Origin: Ignelater luminosus
Taxonomy: Eukaryota > Arthropoda > Insecta > Coleoptera > Elateridae
Assembly: GCA_011009095.1 (NCBI GenBank)
Contig: VTPC01090589.1
Span: 636,206-700,205, forward strand
DNA length: 64,000 nucleotides
Direction: 5' to 3'
Position 1 is the first letter of the stretch; every line of letters begins with the position of its first letter. Under the pieces are notes generated by a model. The model was not told the DNA's origin, searched no databases, and saw only the letters and a program-made list of their open reading frames with translations. Shown piece by piece: positions 51,201-64,000 of the stretch. A program made the position numbers and the translations under genes.

Positions 51201-54200
51201 GATACTCGTCAGTTATTAGAAAAAGTGGGTATTAAAGAAGCTGCTCAGTTTATTGAAGATAATCCCCATCCTCGTCTATGGTAAATGCTAACAATTATTA
51301 AATCTCTTTTTTAATCCTTATACGATTTAGGCATCTATTGGGTGAGGCTGCACTTAAAGATTTAAATTTGAAAATGGCAGAAGAAGCATTCATCAGATCT
51401 CTAAATTATTCTGGCATTCAATTTGTTAAAAAACTACAAGGTATGACTAGTGAAGCTATTAAAAAAGCTTCAGTAGCTGCTTACTTTAAAAATTTTGATG
51501 AAGCAGAAAAATTATATGCTGAAGAAGATCGACGGTAAGTTGTAAACATTTAATATACTTAATAATTAATCCAAACCTAAAATTAGTGATTTAGCACTCA
51601 ATCTGCGTAAAACTCTGGGAGATTGGTTTAGAGTTATACAAATCGTGAAAAATGGAGTGTCAGCACCTGATCAACTTTTAGAAATAGCTTATAATCGTAC
51701 TGCTGATTATTTCACACATTCCAATAATTGGTAAGTACTTACATTTTCATTAATAGACAGTGGTGGCTACTAGAAGTTGCATAGTAGGGCTGTGTCTTTT
51801 TAAGAATAAACTTTTTATTGGAAATTAGTTTTTGTTATTAAGAATAATAAAATTTATTGTAAATAGGTCAGCTGCAATCGAATATTATGAATTGGCAAAA
51901 AATAAAATAAAGATGATTGAATCATATTTTCATTTGCAAGATCATAAATCTTTAGAAGCTATAATGGAACAGTTAGATGATAATGATCCTTTACTCAAAT
52001 ATATTGCCAAGATATTTACTGCAGAAGGAGATTATTCATCCGCTATTCGAGCTTACTTAAAGGTAATACTGCATTTGTTAATATACTACGTCTGTAATTA
52101 ATACATTTTAAATTAGATTGGTGATCTTGATGCTGCTATTCAAGTCAGTGTACTTCATCATCACTGGGATCAAGCAATCTATATTGCAAAGAAGTACCAT
52201 CTGAATCAAGTTGCACAACTTTTTATGAATTATTCTGAATATTTAGTGAAAGAGAGAAAGATTAATAGAGCTGTCGAGATAAATGTACAAGCTAAATATT
52301 GGTTCACAGCTGCAAAATTAGCGATGAAGGTTTTTTAATTTCATTTAGATTTTAGTGATAAAATTATTTCTGTATACTTTTAGTTAGCTGATAGTGAAAG
52401 TAAGAAGACTATCAAAGAACCTATGAAGATTAAAAGAATGTATGTATATGCAGCTCGCTTAATGGAATTACACAAGAGTGAACCAAATCCAGGTATGTAT
52501 ATAAACGTTCTATAAACACAAAGTTTGACATTTATGTAAATCACAATCTTCAAATATTCCCAGCTGACATGGTGACGGACAGATGCTATAATGTCCAATA
52601 ACTGACGTGAGTATTACGTCACCACTGAGTCCTCTTAATAACGTCGCAAAGAATCCATCTTTTTCACGTTACAAATACGTCAATCTATGCTATTCTTATT
52701 TTTAAATATTTAATATCCGTATTAATCTTTTTTTTGTGTGTGTATGAATAATAATGATTTCATATTACTTTCAAGGTTAACAGTAGGTATATTTGATTGT
52801 AATGTATATAATATATCCTATACTATTTTAACTTTAAATGAAGCCGGTAGAGCTAATTTACGTAAATTACATAGTGATTGAGTTACAATTCTGTTAATAT
52901 TATAACAAATATGAAATGAGTTCATATGCTTCGATTAATAAGTTTGTAAAATTCTAAATTTACATAAATTGATTGTTGTGGCTTTTTTTAATTATACCCA
53001 CAGTACATACACCATGTTGCAACGTTTATACAAATAACATCTGAATGATAGCAAGCAAATCACTTTTTTTTGTAACATTTTAAAAGTTGTGCAAAAATTT
53101 TAAACATCGACATAACTATGTAACCATTTGAAATTGAACACAATATGTTCATTTTTTAATTCTAAAAATAAACTTGAGTACTGATATACAACTTATTACT
53201 AGAGCCCAGATGTTCGGACACTAAAAAAGGCAACTAAAAGAATGAACTATAACATTATTTATGCGAAAATCTGTACCTTTACAAAATCAAAATATTTTGG
53301 GTATGGTTAGAACAAAACCAAACTTTACATTTTTTATTTTTAGTCCCTGCTTTAAACAGATGTTATAATGAAATTTATCTTCAATAAATGCAAGTAAGTG
53401 GTGGTCAGTTTATAAAAAACAAATTGTATTAAAAAAATTATTTTTTTATGAAAAAGCCAGTTATTTTAAATTTAGGACAAAATAGGTATTTTTTAGACAT
53501 TTTGTCTGAACATCCGGGCTCTACTTATTACCTATAAAAAATTAAATAAATAGCACTGACACTGTTCCATACATACTTTCTTTGTTTTTTGCAGAAGAAC
53601 GTATTGACAACTCTGATATAGGTATATTGGACAATGCTTGGAATGGTGCAGAAGCATTTCATTTTTATATGTTAGCACACCAACAGTTATATAATAGACA
53701 AATTCATGAAGCTGTATGCACCTTATACAGACTTCAGCATTATACATCTTACATTGCTCCAGTAGAAATATATTCACTCCTAGCACTTGCTGCATACATT
53801 GATGGAGCTTATGGTTTATGTTCGAAGATGTTTGTAAGGCTTGATTCTTTAAAAAACGGTAATAAAACCATATATATCTACTATTTCTTTTATAACAACT
53901 AGAATGTTTTAGTTATCAATTGAAGAAAGAGCTGAATATGAAAAATTAGCCTTCTTGATTTTTGATTCTCAAGAACCAGAAGACTTAGAACAACGGAAAA
54001 AAATTTGTTATTGTTCTAATTGTCACTCTTCAGTCTCAGACTGGTAAGTAATAATAGATATTGTATTGTAGAATTATAATTATTTTTATTTTCTAGGGAG
54101 ATTTCTTGCCCCAACTGTGATATTAATTTTCCAACATGTGTTGCCTCAGGCCGTTCAATAATTACAAATGATTTGCAACAGAGCTTATGTAGCACTTGTC

Positions 54201-54280
54201 ATCATGTTGCTATAATAATGTATTTAGGACTTAGAAAAACATGCCCTCTCTGTCATAGCCTCTACAACACTTTTGATTAA
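48242..54280 (+). CDS. WDR35: WDR35 / IFT121, intraflagellar transport complex A subunit
   Basis: Twenty exons: 48242-48265, 48326-48437, 48492-48670, 49074-49337, 49400-49571, 49624-49769, 49832-50050, 50109-50250, 50301-50420, 50474-50747, 50803-51040, 51102-51280, 51331-51534, 51587-51730, 51867-52062, 52117-52329, 52384-52492, 53595-53833 (or 53858), 53913-54043 and 54097-54280. The protein has about 1162-1170 residues, the family length. The start MYIYLSKK then IAIPNN matches vertebrate WDR35. Two WD40 propellers come first ([46 protein letters not shown]). A helical TPR-like half follows ([14 protein letters not shown]), then a C-terminal cysteine-rich zinc region (CSNC, CPNC, CSTC, CPLC). 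It acts in retrograde ciliary transport and membrane-protein entry; in insects this means sensory cilia and possibly sperm. Exon 18 has a frame problem (see findings). The intron before it is 1.1 kb. Confidence 0.96.
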
Positions 54281-57200
54281 TGTTTACTTGATCAGAATGT
54301 ATTACGAAGGTGACCAGGTTTCTGACTAAAAACCACTTACTTGTGTTTTCCAATAGAAACAGACATAATACAAGAAATGATATCAAAACAGATATATATT
54401 TTGAAAGATGATAGTTCTGCAATTTTGAAAAAAGATTTAATATGAAAATGTGTCCAATTCTGTATAGTTAAAGAAACCAGTTCAAGACTTACCTTATCCA
54501 TTGTAAGTCAGTGTACAATGGTGAGTTTTGAAATTGATCCCCCCTCCCTCAGTTAGAGACATGAAATTGCATCTTTTCCCTTCTTTTTATTTTTATTGCA
54601 AAAACTATAGACCATTGTTTTCCAATCATGCCACCAAACAACATTAAATTTGAGTTAGAAGCATTTTGTTGCCATTCTATTTAAGAAGGCCAAAATCATT
54701 GCTTGGTTTGAAGTTAGTTTCTATAAGACAGAAAAATCAGATTTATTTTTCTCGATTAGTGTCATTTGAATCTAGCTCTCAAGTGTTGTCTTCACTGATG
54801 AGAAAAAGTGTAATTTGTATGGCTACTAACCGATACGAGTTTAGTAAGGAACTGGACTTTACTTAAATGTACTGGTTGGGACATAGGCTATCTTCAATTA
54901 GGATGAGATCTAAGATCAATTTAGTAGTAGCAATCTCCCCTCACCATTTCCTCAATGACTGTCTACTATTATTTCCTTTATTCTCTATCCAAACCTACTG
55001 CTGCTCGACTGTTGGAGCAGAAAACCTGGTGTGCTTTCCCAGAGTAAACCTCTTTTGCATACTTGGGCTTTCCAGGTAAATGCTCTCGATGACTGCCTGT
55101 CATCCACATGTAATCCATCCATATAGAAAACCACTGAGTCCTGTTAGAAGTTGACCTGTCTGTTCTTCTTGGGATAGTGAAAGTACTTCTTATGCTCTTT
55201 ATTATTTTGTTAATAGAGCTGTGTGCAAAAACTTAATTGTGGTAAGAGGTAAGCAGTAGTTTGAAATATAATGAAATAAAAAAAGAGAGATATGCCACTA
55301 CCAAGACTACCACAGCCTTTAACTTCGAAGGGTAGTTAACAATAACTATAGTAAGGATTATGCACATTTCATCTCAATAATAGATTATCTTACAATTTTT
55401 AATTTGAAAGACAGAAGTCTTGTAAAATCAGTTTTGTTTTATCTATACATTAAGTATCAGCCAATTACAAAATGAAAGAATTTACTACTTTTTATGTAGA
55501 GAAAGTAAGATAGTTTTTGCAAGGAGCAAAACCCTAGAAAACTTAACTGTTTTACATAAGCATAACCAAGAGAATAATTACAAGTTAACAGTTAATCCTA
55601 AATGAAGTTTCTTGTGCAGTATCTCGACCAGAAGTTCTAGTCAGTCAACCTGTAGTTCATTGAGGCTAAACAGTAGTAAAGATAACAGAGCTGGTTTATC
55701 AATCTGACAAAGGTAAGGTCACAAAAATCTATACCTACCTTTGCCTTATGAGGAATACTTTTTAAAACAATGGCAATACCTCAAACTAAAAGTTTCAGAC
55801 AATCAACCTGTAGTCCATTGAGAAAATAACCAGAGGATGCACACCATTTTACAAAAGTCAGTTCTAAAAAAATGCAATAGATAACTACTGTGAGTCTATG
55901 CCTGTGTCAGTGGGCAAGGCCACAAGGTCACTTTTTTAACTTTGAACTGAGTACAGAACAAAAAATTGTGGAATGACTAGAATTCCTTTGGCAAAAGCTG
56001 CAAGTGTTATGTAACACAAAAACAAAACAAGGCTTAAATGAATTCAATTTTTTCTTCAAGATTATATATGATGTGTAATTTAATTGCGATCAATATTATT
56101 TTGAAGATGAATTCACTTTCCTAAAGCTTTAAGATTTAACAAAATAAACAATAAATGACCTGAGGAATCACTTTGTTAACTTCTTAATCAATTATGGAAC
56201 AAAAAATTGCAGAATGACTATAACTTCTGGGCAAAAATAGTAACTCTGGAATGGATCTGACGTTTTGAATTATTTGATAATTGTAAGCATACCTTCTTCA
56301 CAGGAATTTTTTGACAAATTCCTCAACTATTCCACATTGCTGATTGCTGCCAAATAGATATCTTATGGATTTTGTAGCCCCACACCACATGATTAAAGAA
56401 ATTGTGTGTGTATATCAAAGTTTACATCAAATTCAAAATAGCTTATCTCTATAATCATTCAGAATTAGACATGATTATCTATGAATCTTGAACTTTTTTT
56501 TGGGATCTCTGCTTGTATCCAGGAGTAGTAATCACAAATATTCACTACTAGTAGCAGAAGGTAGCGATTTCGAAACTGCTGCTTTATCAAATGCTTACAG
56601 TAGATATAGTAAATGTTAAAGCTTTCTGTCCAATGTAGGATAATTTAAATTCAAATTTTTTTTTCTTTCAAATCATGTCCAGGTTTTTATTTCCTGTCAT
56701 TTGTTAAACAAAGATGCAAATTTTAGTAACTAAAACAAAATACATACTGATGTAGACCTATTATTGTTGTTGATATAAGGATCATTTTCCTAAATACTTT
56801 TAGCTGGTTGTAGCTCAGCAGATTTTTACCAATAATTTTGTATATTTAGATTCTTTTATGAGCAGCAGTTAACTGAGTTGTCAAGTCGATTTTGTATCTT
56901 GCTTTACGTTACTGTAATTTGCATTTTTCTTTCTCTTTAATAAATGACGAGAGATAATGACTCAAGTTTGACGTGAAAAAGAAAAGCACTTCAACTTAAA
57001 TTTTACCATTTAATCATATATTGGACAGAAAGCTTTAAAATTTACTATAATATTGCCCGTGTCTGAGACAATTATTCCATCTGTCCTACCTTCTGAAATG
57101 TTTATGTAGAAAACTAGAAATGAGTACTTTTAATAGTTAATGGAAATTTCATTGAACAGAACACCTGGTTACCTTAAAACGTTACACCTCATCCCAGTGT

Positions 57201-60005
57201 ACAATAATAAAACAAACGCATGTTTTCTTGTTAAACTGATTTTATTTTCAAAACAACTTCAAGTTTCACCATTAAAAAACAAAAGTATCATATTTTTGGC
57301 TACGTATTTTTTTCATCATACTTATTAGTACAGTTTCAGGAAAACTACAAACATAAATAATGGTGAAGCTTGTATTTATTGAATTGTTAACAATAATTGT
57401 ACCTAGATTCACAATAAAGGAAAATTCTAACACAAATTCTTTTTATAATTTCTAAGAAAACTTAAGCACCACCGGTTGGGACTTCAAATATATTCTGATA
57501 CAGAGCTAGTTTAATTAGGCCATTGGTATTGCTAATGTTTTATATTATTCTGTAAGTAGAAAATCAATTTTTCTTTACAACAAATACAAAACTGCATAGG
57601 TTTAATATAATAAATATGTAACATTTATAGTTAAAAATAGATTTCATTTTTTTTCTTTATTAGTTAATATCTTAAAAATATATAAATTCTTGATGCTTGA
57701 TTGTTAACCACTTTTCAGCAGCAATTTTACATATTATGTAGTTTGCTATACTGTGGGTTTTCTATGATGTACGTGTATGGAATATTTCGTATGTAATCAG
57801 CATTTTATAACCCTCGTGGGTCACGGCTATGTATATGAAATATTTTATAATGTTCTATTCTTCCAATTGAATTTTTAAAAATATTTTGATTTAAATCTAA
57901 GCCATCTACATTAGTACTACAGAGTAAATGTTTTCTACGTTTTCTTTCTTTTATGATCAAAAATAATTAAAATTTAAAAAGTATCTTTGATACAGCTAGA
58001 AAATATATTGATAAAGTGAACTATCCAGACATTTTCAAAACAAAACATGATCACTGATAAAGAATTTTATTAGGTGTTTAATATATGTGTAGAAGTGGAA
58101 ATATAACGGAATGTTTGTGGTTAAATATTTTTTTTAAATAAACTAAATATGCACAAAAAAGATTTCTTTAGTTAAACACATAATTAAATCTTCTATCAGT
58201 GATCGTCAATTATGTTTTGAAAATTGCAGAAAAAATGCCCACATAGTTCCACCTTAAAAGAAACTTGTAGAAATATTACACCTACCAAAAGTACCCAAAT
58301 TCCAAAATACAATAGTTTATAAAACAAAAGCTACTGATAAAATGTGTGCATACCATGTAAATAATTTGAAAATGCTCAATCATTACTTCCCAACTAATTA
58401 ACCCTTCACGAAAGTCAACTTATATGAAATTACATTATGTGGTCCCTACAGAAATTAAGGTGTTGATAAATTTAAAAATTATAAAATCTTCAAATGTAAA
58501 ATTGAATGACCAATATATGAGTAAAGTAAAATATTATGACATAAATAGCTTTTTAATCTTTTTCATTACTAAATTGCATCAGCATGTGTTACAAATCAAG
58601 CCTTTAAGGAAATATAGTAAGATCTTAATATGCATAGATTTCTTAGAAAAATATACATTTTTAATTTTTAATAAACATAAACATAAAATGATTATCAACA
58701 CAAGATGAGATCATTCAAGTAGTAGCTCAAAATAAACGATTTATTAGAAATACAACTGTTTTCAATGGCAATACAAAATCCCACATCTTAAAAGGAAATG
58801 TGACGTTACATCTCCATCACAAAAAATGCAGCATAAGATTTTTTGATTATATGTAGAAACAAAATTGATATCCATGCTTTAAAATAAACCGCATCAAGTA
58901 TGCGACATGCTATGAAGAAACACTTTGATTGTAATCGCAAGAGATTCTAACCAAGTTAACTGCTCATACTCTAAGCATTCTTACATTACTAGTCATTTTT
59001 CAATGAACAAACCAAAAGAAATAAGTGTTAATACTGGCAAATAGTAAACTTGGAATCTTGAGCTACTGCTCTTTTGATGATAATAATCGGTTTATGATAC
59101 GATAGTGTAATACTGTTAATCTCCAAAAACTGCTTTAAAGACCATCTGACACAATGTTAGATTTAGTACAAAAGTACACAGTACAGAATTTTAATAATAA
59201 TAATTTATTATAAAGTCATAGTCATTTTAATGTCAAAATTGTTTAAGGTTATTTCAAATTTTAAAAATTGAACAGAGTTCAAACCATGACATTACCTTTG
59301 AAAATGCTGAATTAGTTTCAAGTCATGCAGTCAGGACAGTTTGAAATGGGTTTGAAGTTGTCATCAAAAACTGAAGCTACCTAACCTTATATTACAAGTG
59401 ATTCTAATATTCATTCAATGCGTAATTGTGTAGATCTACTTATCAATTACGAAGAACAATCTTTTTTGATTATGCTCACAAATTATGTTGCAAATGGTTG
59501 TAAGAACATTCCCTTTGCAGAATACGCCATAAGAACTATATTCATTTTTTTGTACAGAATTTAGTTTTTAAAACAACTCTTACGGATCTCTTACTAAATT
59601 AGCATTATCTCAGATGGTCTTAAGATAACTGTTTCCATACCTCAACAATTTTGTTACTTAGAAATAAATTAATCATTAAGTGTAAGGCTCAAAAGGTTTC
59701 AACATTTATTGGAACATTGAAAAAGTCTTGATATGTTTATGTATCAAAATTTGTAAAACATTAGTAACAAAATAAAAAATTTACTTTGTTATAGCTATTT
59801 TGTACTTAAAGATATGGGAAGTAAGTAATATTAAACTGGCTCTGCTATGCAGTTAATTTTCCACATCTTTAAATTACGTAAACATTTTAATACCATCACC
59901 TGGCTTATACATGGTAAATATCATCTTTTTTTGCAAAAACTTATAATGAATTAAACGAAACAACTAACAAGAAAAAGCAAAACAAATTAGACAAAAAAAA
60001 ACAAT
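54281..60005. other. Intergenic region between convergent WDR35 and AK2
   Basis: No intact gene is recognised in 5.7 kb; both flanking transcripts end here. A direct duplication is visible: caacctgtagttcattgag at about 55648 resembles caacctgtagtccattgag at about 55803. In addition gaacaaaaaattgtggaatgac (about 55955) resembles gaacaaaaaattgcagaatgac (about 56194). The minus strand near 55130-55000 has a weak RNase-H-like stretch that I do not claim. Open frames such as 58424-58708 are AT-rich shadows. Confidence 0.5.
56605..57050. mobile_element. MITE with about 30-bp terminal inverted repeats
   Basis: The left end, tatagtaaatgttaaagctt then tctgtccaat (56607-56635), is repeated inverted at 57020-57049 with one mismatch. 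The outer dinucleotide is TA on both sides, as for Tc1/mariner-type insertions. The 385-bp interior has no coding potential. This is a non-autonomous element about 445 bp long. Confidence 0.8.
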
Positions 60006-60860
<855 letters not shown>

Positions 60861-61995
60861 TTTGATGAATGGTTATAAACTAAATGTTAATATTGTAAAT
60901 CTGTATGAAAGTAATGAATAAACAGGACAAACACGTTGGTGAATTTTTTTACACGTTTACAGCATGGTCCAATCGACCTTCGCCCACATAAAAGTATTAC
61001 ACACCCCTCCACAACGGATAAGCCAGTCACACGCTGTCACAAAATAACAGCTGAACTTCTCTGGAGCATCAACGTGTCTTACCATAGAATTATAAAAAGA
61101 AGAAAGCCACACCACACATGATTATATTAAATTACGTTTTAGAAAAGATAATAATAATAATGTGAATTTATTTTTATTTTCTAAGATTCTTTGGTTTAAA
61201 CTGAGTTCAATTTATTTAAATATGTTATTGTTTAAACTTTAGGGCGTGTTCGAGAAGCCAGGGTAAAGGTAGGATACTCGATTTTTTCGAACGGTTTGCT
61301 ATACATCAAGTATCACAACCAATCATTTAACTTTTCTATACACAATTTGGCGCGAAAAATGAACAAGAAGATGAATATCATTCATTTCCCAACGGGAGTA
61401 CCTACCTTATTGCGCGTGTCGGGTAAATCCTAACCATCGTTTTGGATGGATAACAGTAGCGTACACCCTGGACGTATACAAAAACCTTTTCGAACGACTT
61501 ACAGTAAAGGAAATTTTTCCCAGACGGATTTTTTGAACGATTAAGAAGTATCATGTAGAGTCCAGTCGTTAATTCAGAACTGTCCAATTGTACAAAACCC
61601 GTTCATTTCTGTATTTTGAACTGGTCCATTATTACTTTTCCTTTGAAGGAGGTGTAAAATTTACACCATAACCTAGAAATGTGACATAGCTGCTGATACG
61701 CAGTAAAGTTGTTAACAACTAATCAAGTAATAATACTACTTAGTACAATATTTTCAGCAATTATAGCAAATACAACTCATTTCTTACTCTTATTAATTGC
61801 TTACTAAATATTCCAACCTAGAAATCTGTTCATTTGCGGGCGTACTTAATATACCAACTCGCAAATGCAAAAAATACGAGGAACATAATATGTAGCTGTT
61901 AGGATGAATTTTAGAGAACATTTTTCCAGTACAACGCCACCATTGCTATAAGTTTCTTGTAAACTGATAGAAATGGATAATTTTAATTAGAGATG
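60861..61995. other. Region upstream of AK2
   Basis: No gene is recognised. The AK2 promoter should lie within the first few hundred bases; no TATA box is evident near the start, as is common for housekeeping genes. Open frames at 60936-61121 and 61402-61587 lack domains. Similar words with tttttcgaacg near 61283 and ttttttgaacg near 61528 hint at a small repeat. Confidence 0.45.
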
Positions 61996-62927
61996 TATAT
62001 AGAGTGTTAGAAAAATAGTGTCGAAAACCCCAAGGGTGTATAGTACTTATGAAAAATAAGTAAAAAAGTTTACATAAACATGTGTCCGGAAATGCACCAT
62101 TTTCGCGATATAGGGTATCAGAATTGTTACACCACTGGAAAATTAAAGAATTTTTCTATTTCTTGAAATTTATAATTGATACTACCACTCTTGCATATTT
62201 CCCGAAGAATGATGCATCATTTCCTAGTAAAACTGAATTTTTCCAAATCTTTCAAATGCAACGGTCTATTGTAAGGTCACACGTTGTGTCGACAGAAATT
62301 AAGCCTACTTTGCCCTAAAGCTTTGTTTCCCTAAAGTGCACCATTCTCAAGATACAGCGTGTTGAAATTTCTTGTTTTTAAGTAAACTTTGACACCCTGT
62401 AACTTGAAAACGACGGACTCGAGAAAAAAAGTTATATGATAAAGTAGGCTTAATTTCTGTTAAGGAACACAATGCGGATAATTACATTATGTTTTTGAGA
62501 TAAGTACACTTACTATAGGCCATTGAATTTGAGCGATTTCGAAAAATCCAATTTTACTAGAAAATGACGCATTTTACGGAAAAGATAAAAAGTAACTTTT
62601 TTGTCAAATCGATTGTTAATTCCAAAAATAAAAAAATTGTTTAATTCTTTCAGTGGCGTGACAATTTTCTTTAGAGTAATGAGTTAGTTCCCCTTGTAAT
62701 TCCCAGCTTTCGATGAAGATATTGAACATAAAACTACCTAGAATATAGTAGACATCTAACAGTAACAAACATGTAGAAGATTTCGTTTCGATATCTCCCC
62801 TTGTTCTTGAAATATCAAAAAAAACAAGAAATTCTAAATAAAACTTTGACACCCTTCTTCTTTACTTATCTTCATGAGTAATATACGCCTTTAGAGTTTT
62901 CGACGCTATTTCTTAACACCCTGTATA
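61996..62927. mobile_element. Fold-back DNA transposon (MITE-like) with about 75-bp terminal inverted repeats
   Basis: The left end 61996-62071 (tatatagagtgttag, then agtgtcgaaaac) is matched in reverse by 62852-62927 (tatacagggtgttaag, then agcgtcgaaaac). Both end in TA. Further nested inverted pairs occur inside: acagaaattaagcctacttt (about 62289-62310) against aaagtaggcttaatttctgt (about 62442-62461), and the accactggaaaattaaagaa region (about 62130) against ttctttcagtggcgtgac (about 62646). The right half carries extra sequence. The interior has no long open frame. Confidence 0.85.
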
Positions 62928-64000
62928 GACTATAGAGGCTTAATAATACTTTAAAGTACCCTCTCTTACTTCTCGGCCCTTCTTCAGAAAAACAACGTAC
63001 GTTTTACCTCGATGGTTTGTCTACAAAGGTTTTCAAATCTGTAAGACTGTGGAAAGGTGAGATTCCAAAAGAGATAGAGATAGCTTCGTTCCAAAGAACA
63101 GAAAACAGTGGCGTAGAATTAGAGATTCATACGCTAATGAAAATCAAACCTGAATTTAATTTATTAAATTCATTTTAAACTTGAATTTGAGGAACATGGA
63201 AATAATGACGGAAGAAGCCCTATAATATTTTTAAAAGATTCTAATTATACTAAAATAATTATATCAGATTTGTAAAGGTTATACGTTTTTAATGAAAATA
63301 AACAAATCATAGACCTTGCCTGCCGTGTTGGAACGGGAAACATATCCCATATAACCTTAAAAAGAAATTTGAAAATTGTTTCTTTTAAAAATAAACATTA
63401 GATTTGGTTAAATCACCTTATAAAGTGATACTGTATTAGTATAGCAGTTTATAATAATCAAATATGGGTTTTATTAAAGTAAAAATATAAAATTGGTTTT
63501 GGTTTATACAGTTGCCCTTCCTCAGATATAGTAGCTACAAGCAACCACCAATTATACGACAGCAGAAACTTACTTTCATTCATTAGAACCCAAGTATGCT
63601 ATTAAAATATATGTACCATAACAATAAATTGAGTTTTTAGAATTCGTTTTAAAAATTCCTCAGTTTTGTTACATTAAAGATCAATCAAATCTCAAAAATA
63701 TTATTACATGTAATAATCTTTATTTATGTAAATAAATGTAACAAAAGATAGATATAACAAAGTAAAAAATGAGTATACATAAAATTCTTTTAGAAAATTT
63801 CTTCAACATAATAAGATCTCTGTCTCTATACATTTTGTTTAAATACCTAACATTATGTTAACATTTCTCAATATTTTTTAAAATAGATTTTACAATGGTC
63901 CCATAATTTATATTTTTGATTGATATCTAGGGTTTCCACCCGGCCAGTATTTCACAGACATGGTCAATTGAGGTCATGATAAAGCCAGTAAATCACTATA
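62928..64000. other. Intergenic, no gene recognised
   Basis: AT-rich sequence to the window edge. I see no domain, RNA gene or clear repeat. Confidence 0.5.

Noticed and set aside
53532..53795. Minus-strand 87-codon frame
   Set aside because: Antisense shadow of WDR35 exon 18.
54900..55200. Weak RNase-H-like stretch on the minus strand
   Set aside because: A few residues (YMDG, KAQV) fit a retroelement RNase H, but frame breaks and lack of further motifs leave it unsupported.

Overview
This is an AT-rich nuclear window from an arthropod, most likely an insect. The order cannot be fixed from the sequence. The genes are split by short introns with GT..AG borders, and there are degenerate Tc1/mariner and Ty3/gypsy copies, several small fold-back elements, microsatellites and one 400-bp run of N. 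No bacterial features (operons, CRISPR, IS elements) are present.

Five protein-coding genes can be reconstructed exon by exon. In order they are: a 514-residue adaptor-like protein with an N-terminal PH-like region and two C-terminal PDZ-like domains (+, 11.3-13.2 kb); a secreted inhibitory serpin with a Lys-Ser reactive bond (-, 17.4-20.3 kb, first exon not located); Gemin6 of the SMN complex (-, 46.0-46.5 kb); WDR35/IFT121, an intraflagellar-transport-A subunit (+, 20 exons, 48.2-54.3 kb); and adenylate kinase 2 (-, 3 exons, 60.0-60.9 kb). Gemin6 and WDR35 are head to head across 1.76 kb. That interval repeats an 11-bp motif and carries a perfect RFX X-box consensus 78 bp before the WDR35 start.

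Region by region: 1-11.3 kb is non-coding, with a 22-bp tandem array near 1.4-1.6 kb. 11.3-20.3 kb holds the PH/PDZ gene and the serpin. 20.3-35 kb is intergenic, with a fold-back element at 24.3-24.8 kb, a broken mariner at 26.1-26.7 kb, and a 218-bp near-palindrome at 27.18-27.40 kb. 35.6-39.2 kb is a decayed Ty3/gypsy element interrupted by the gap, with a nearly identical ~0.89-kb segment on either side of the gap. 39-46 kb is repeat-derived intergenic DNA. 46-54 kb holds Gemin6 and WDR35. 54-64 kb is intergenic DNA with two more inverted-repeat elements plus AK2.

The most interesting signal is at 27,271-27,315 at the apex of the palindrome: a complete type-I hammerhead self-cleaving ribozyme. 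All catalytic-core positions are present, stem I is a perfect 6 bp continued after an internal loop by a perfect 12 bp, stem II is 3 bp and stem III is a minimal 2 bp. Two conserved genes (AK2 and WDR35) each show a +1 A in a homopolymer. In AK2 this breaks the reading frame outright, which suggests assembly or consensus error, although WDR35 also has an in-frame alternative splice donor.
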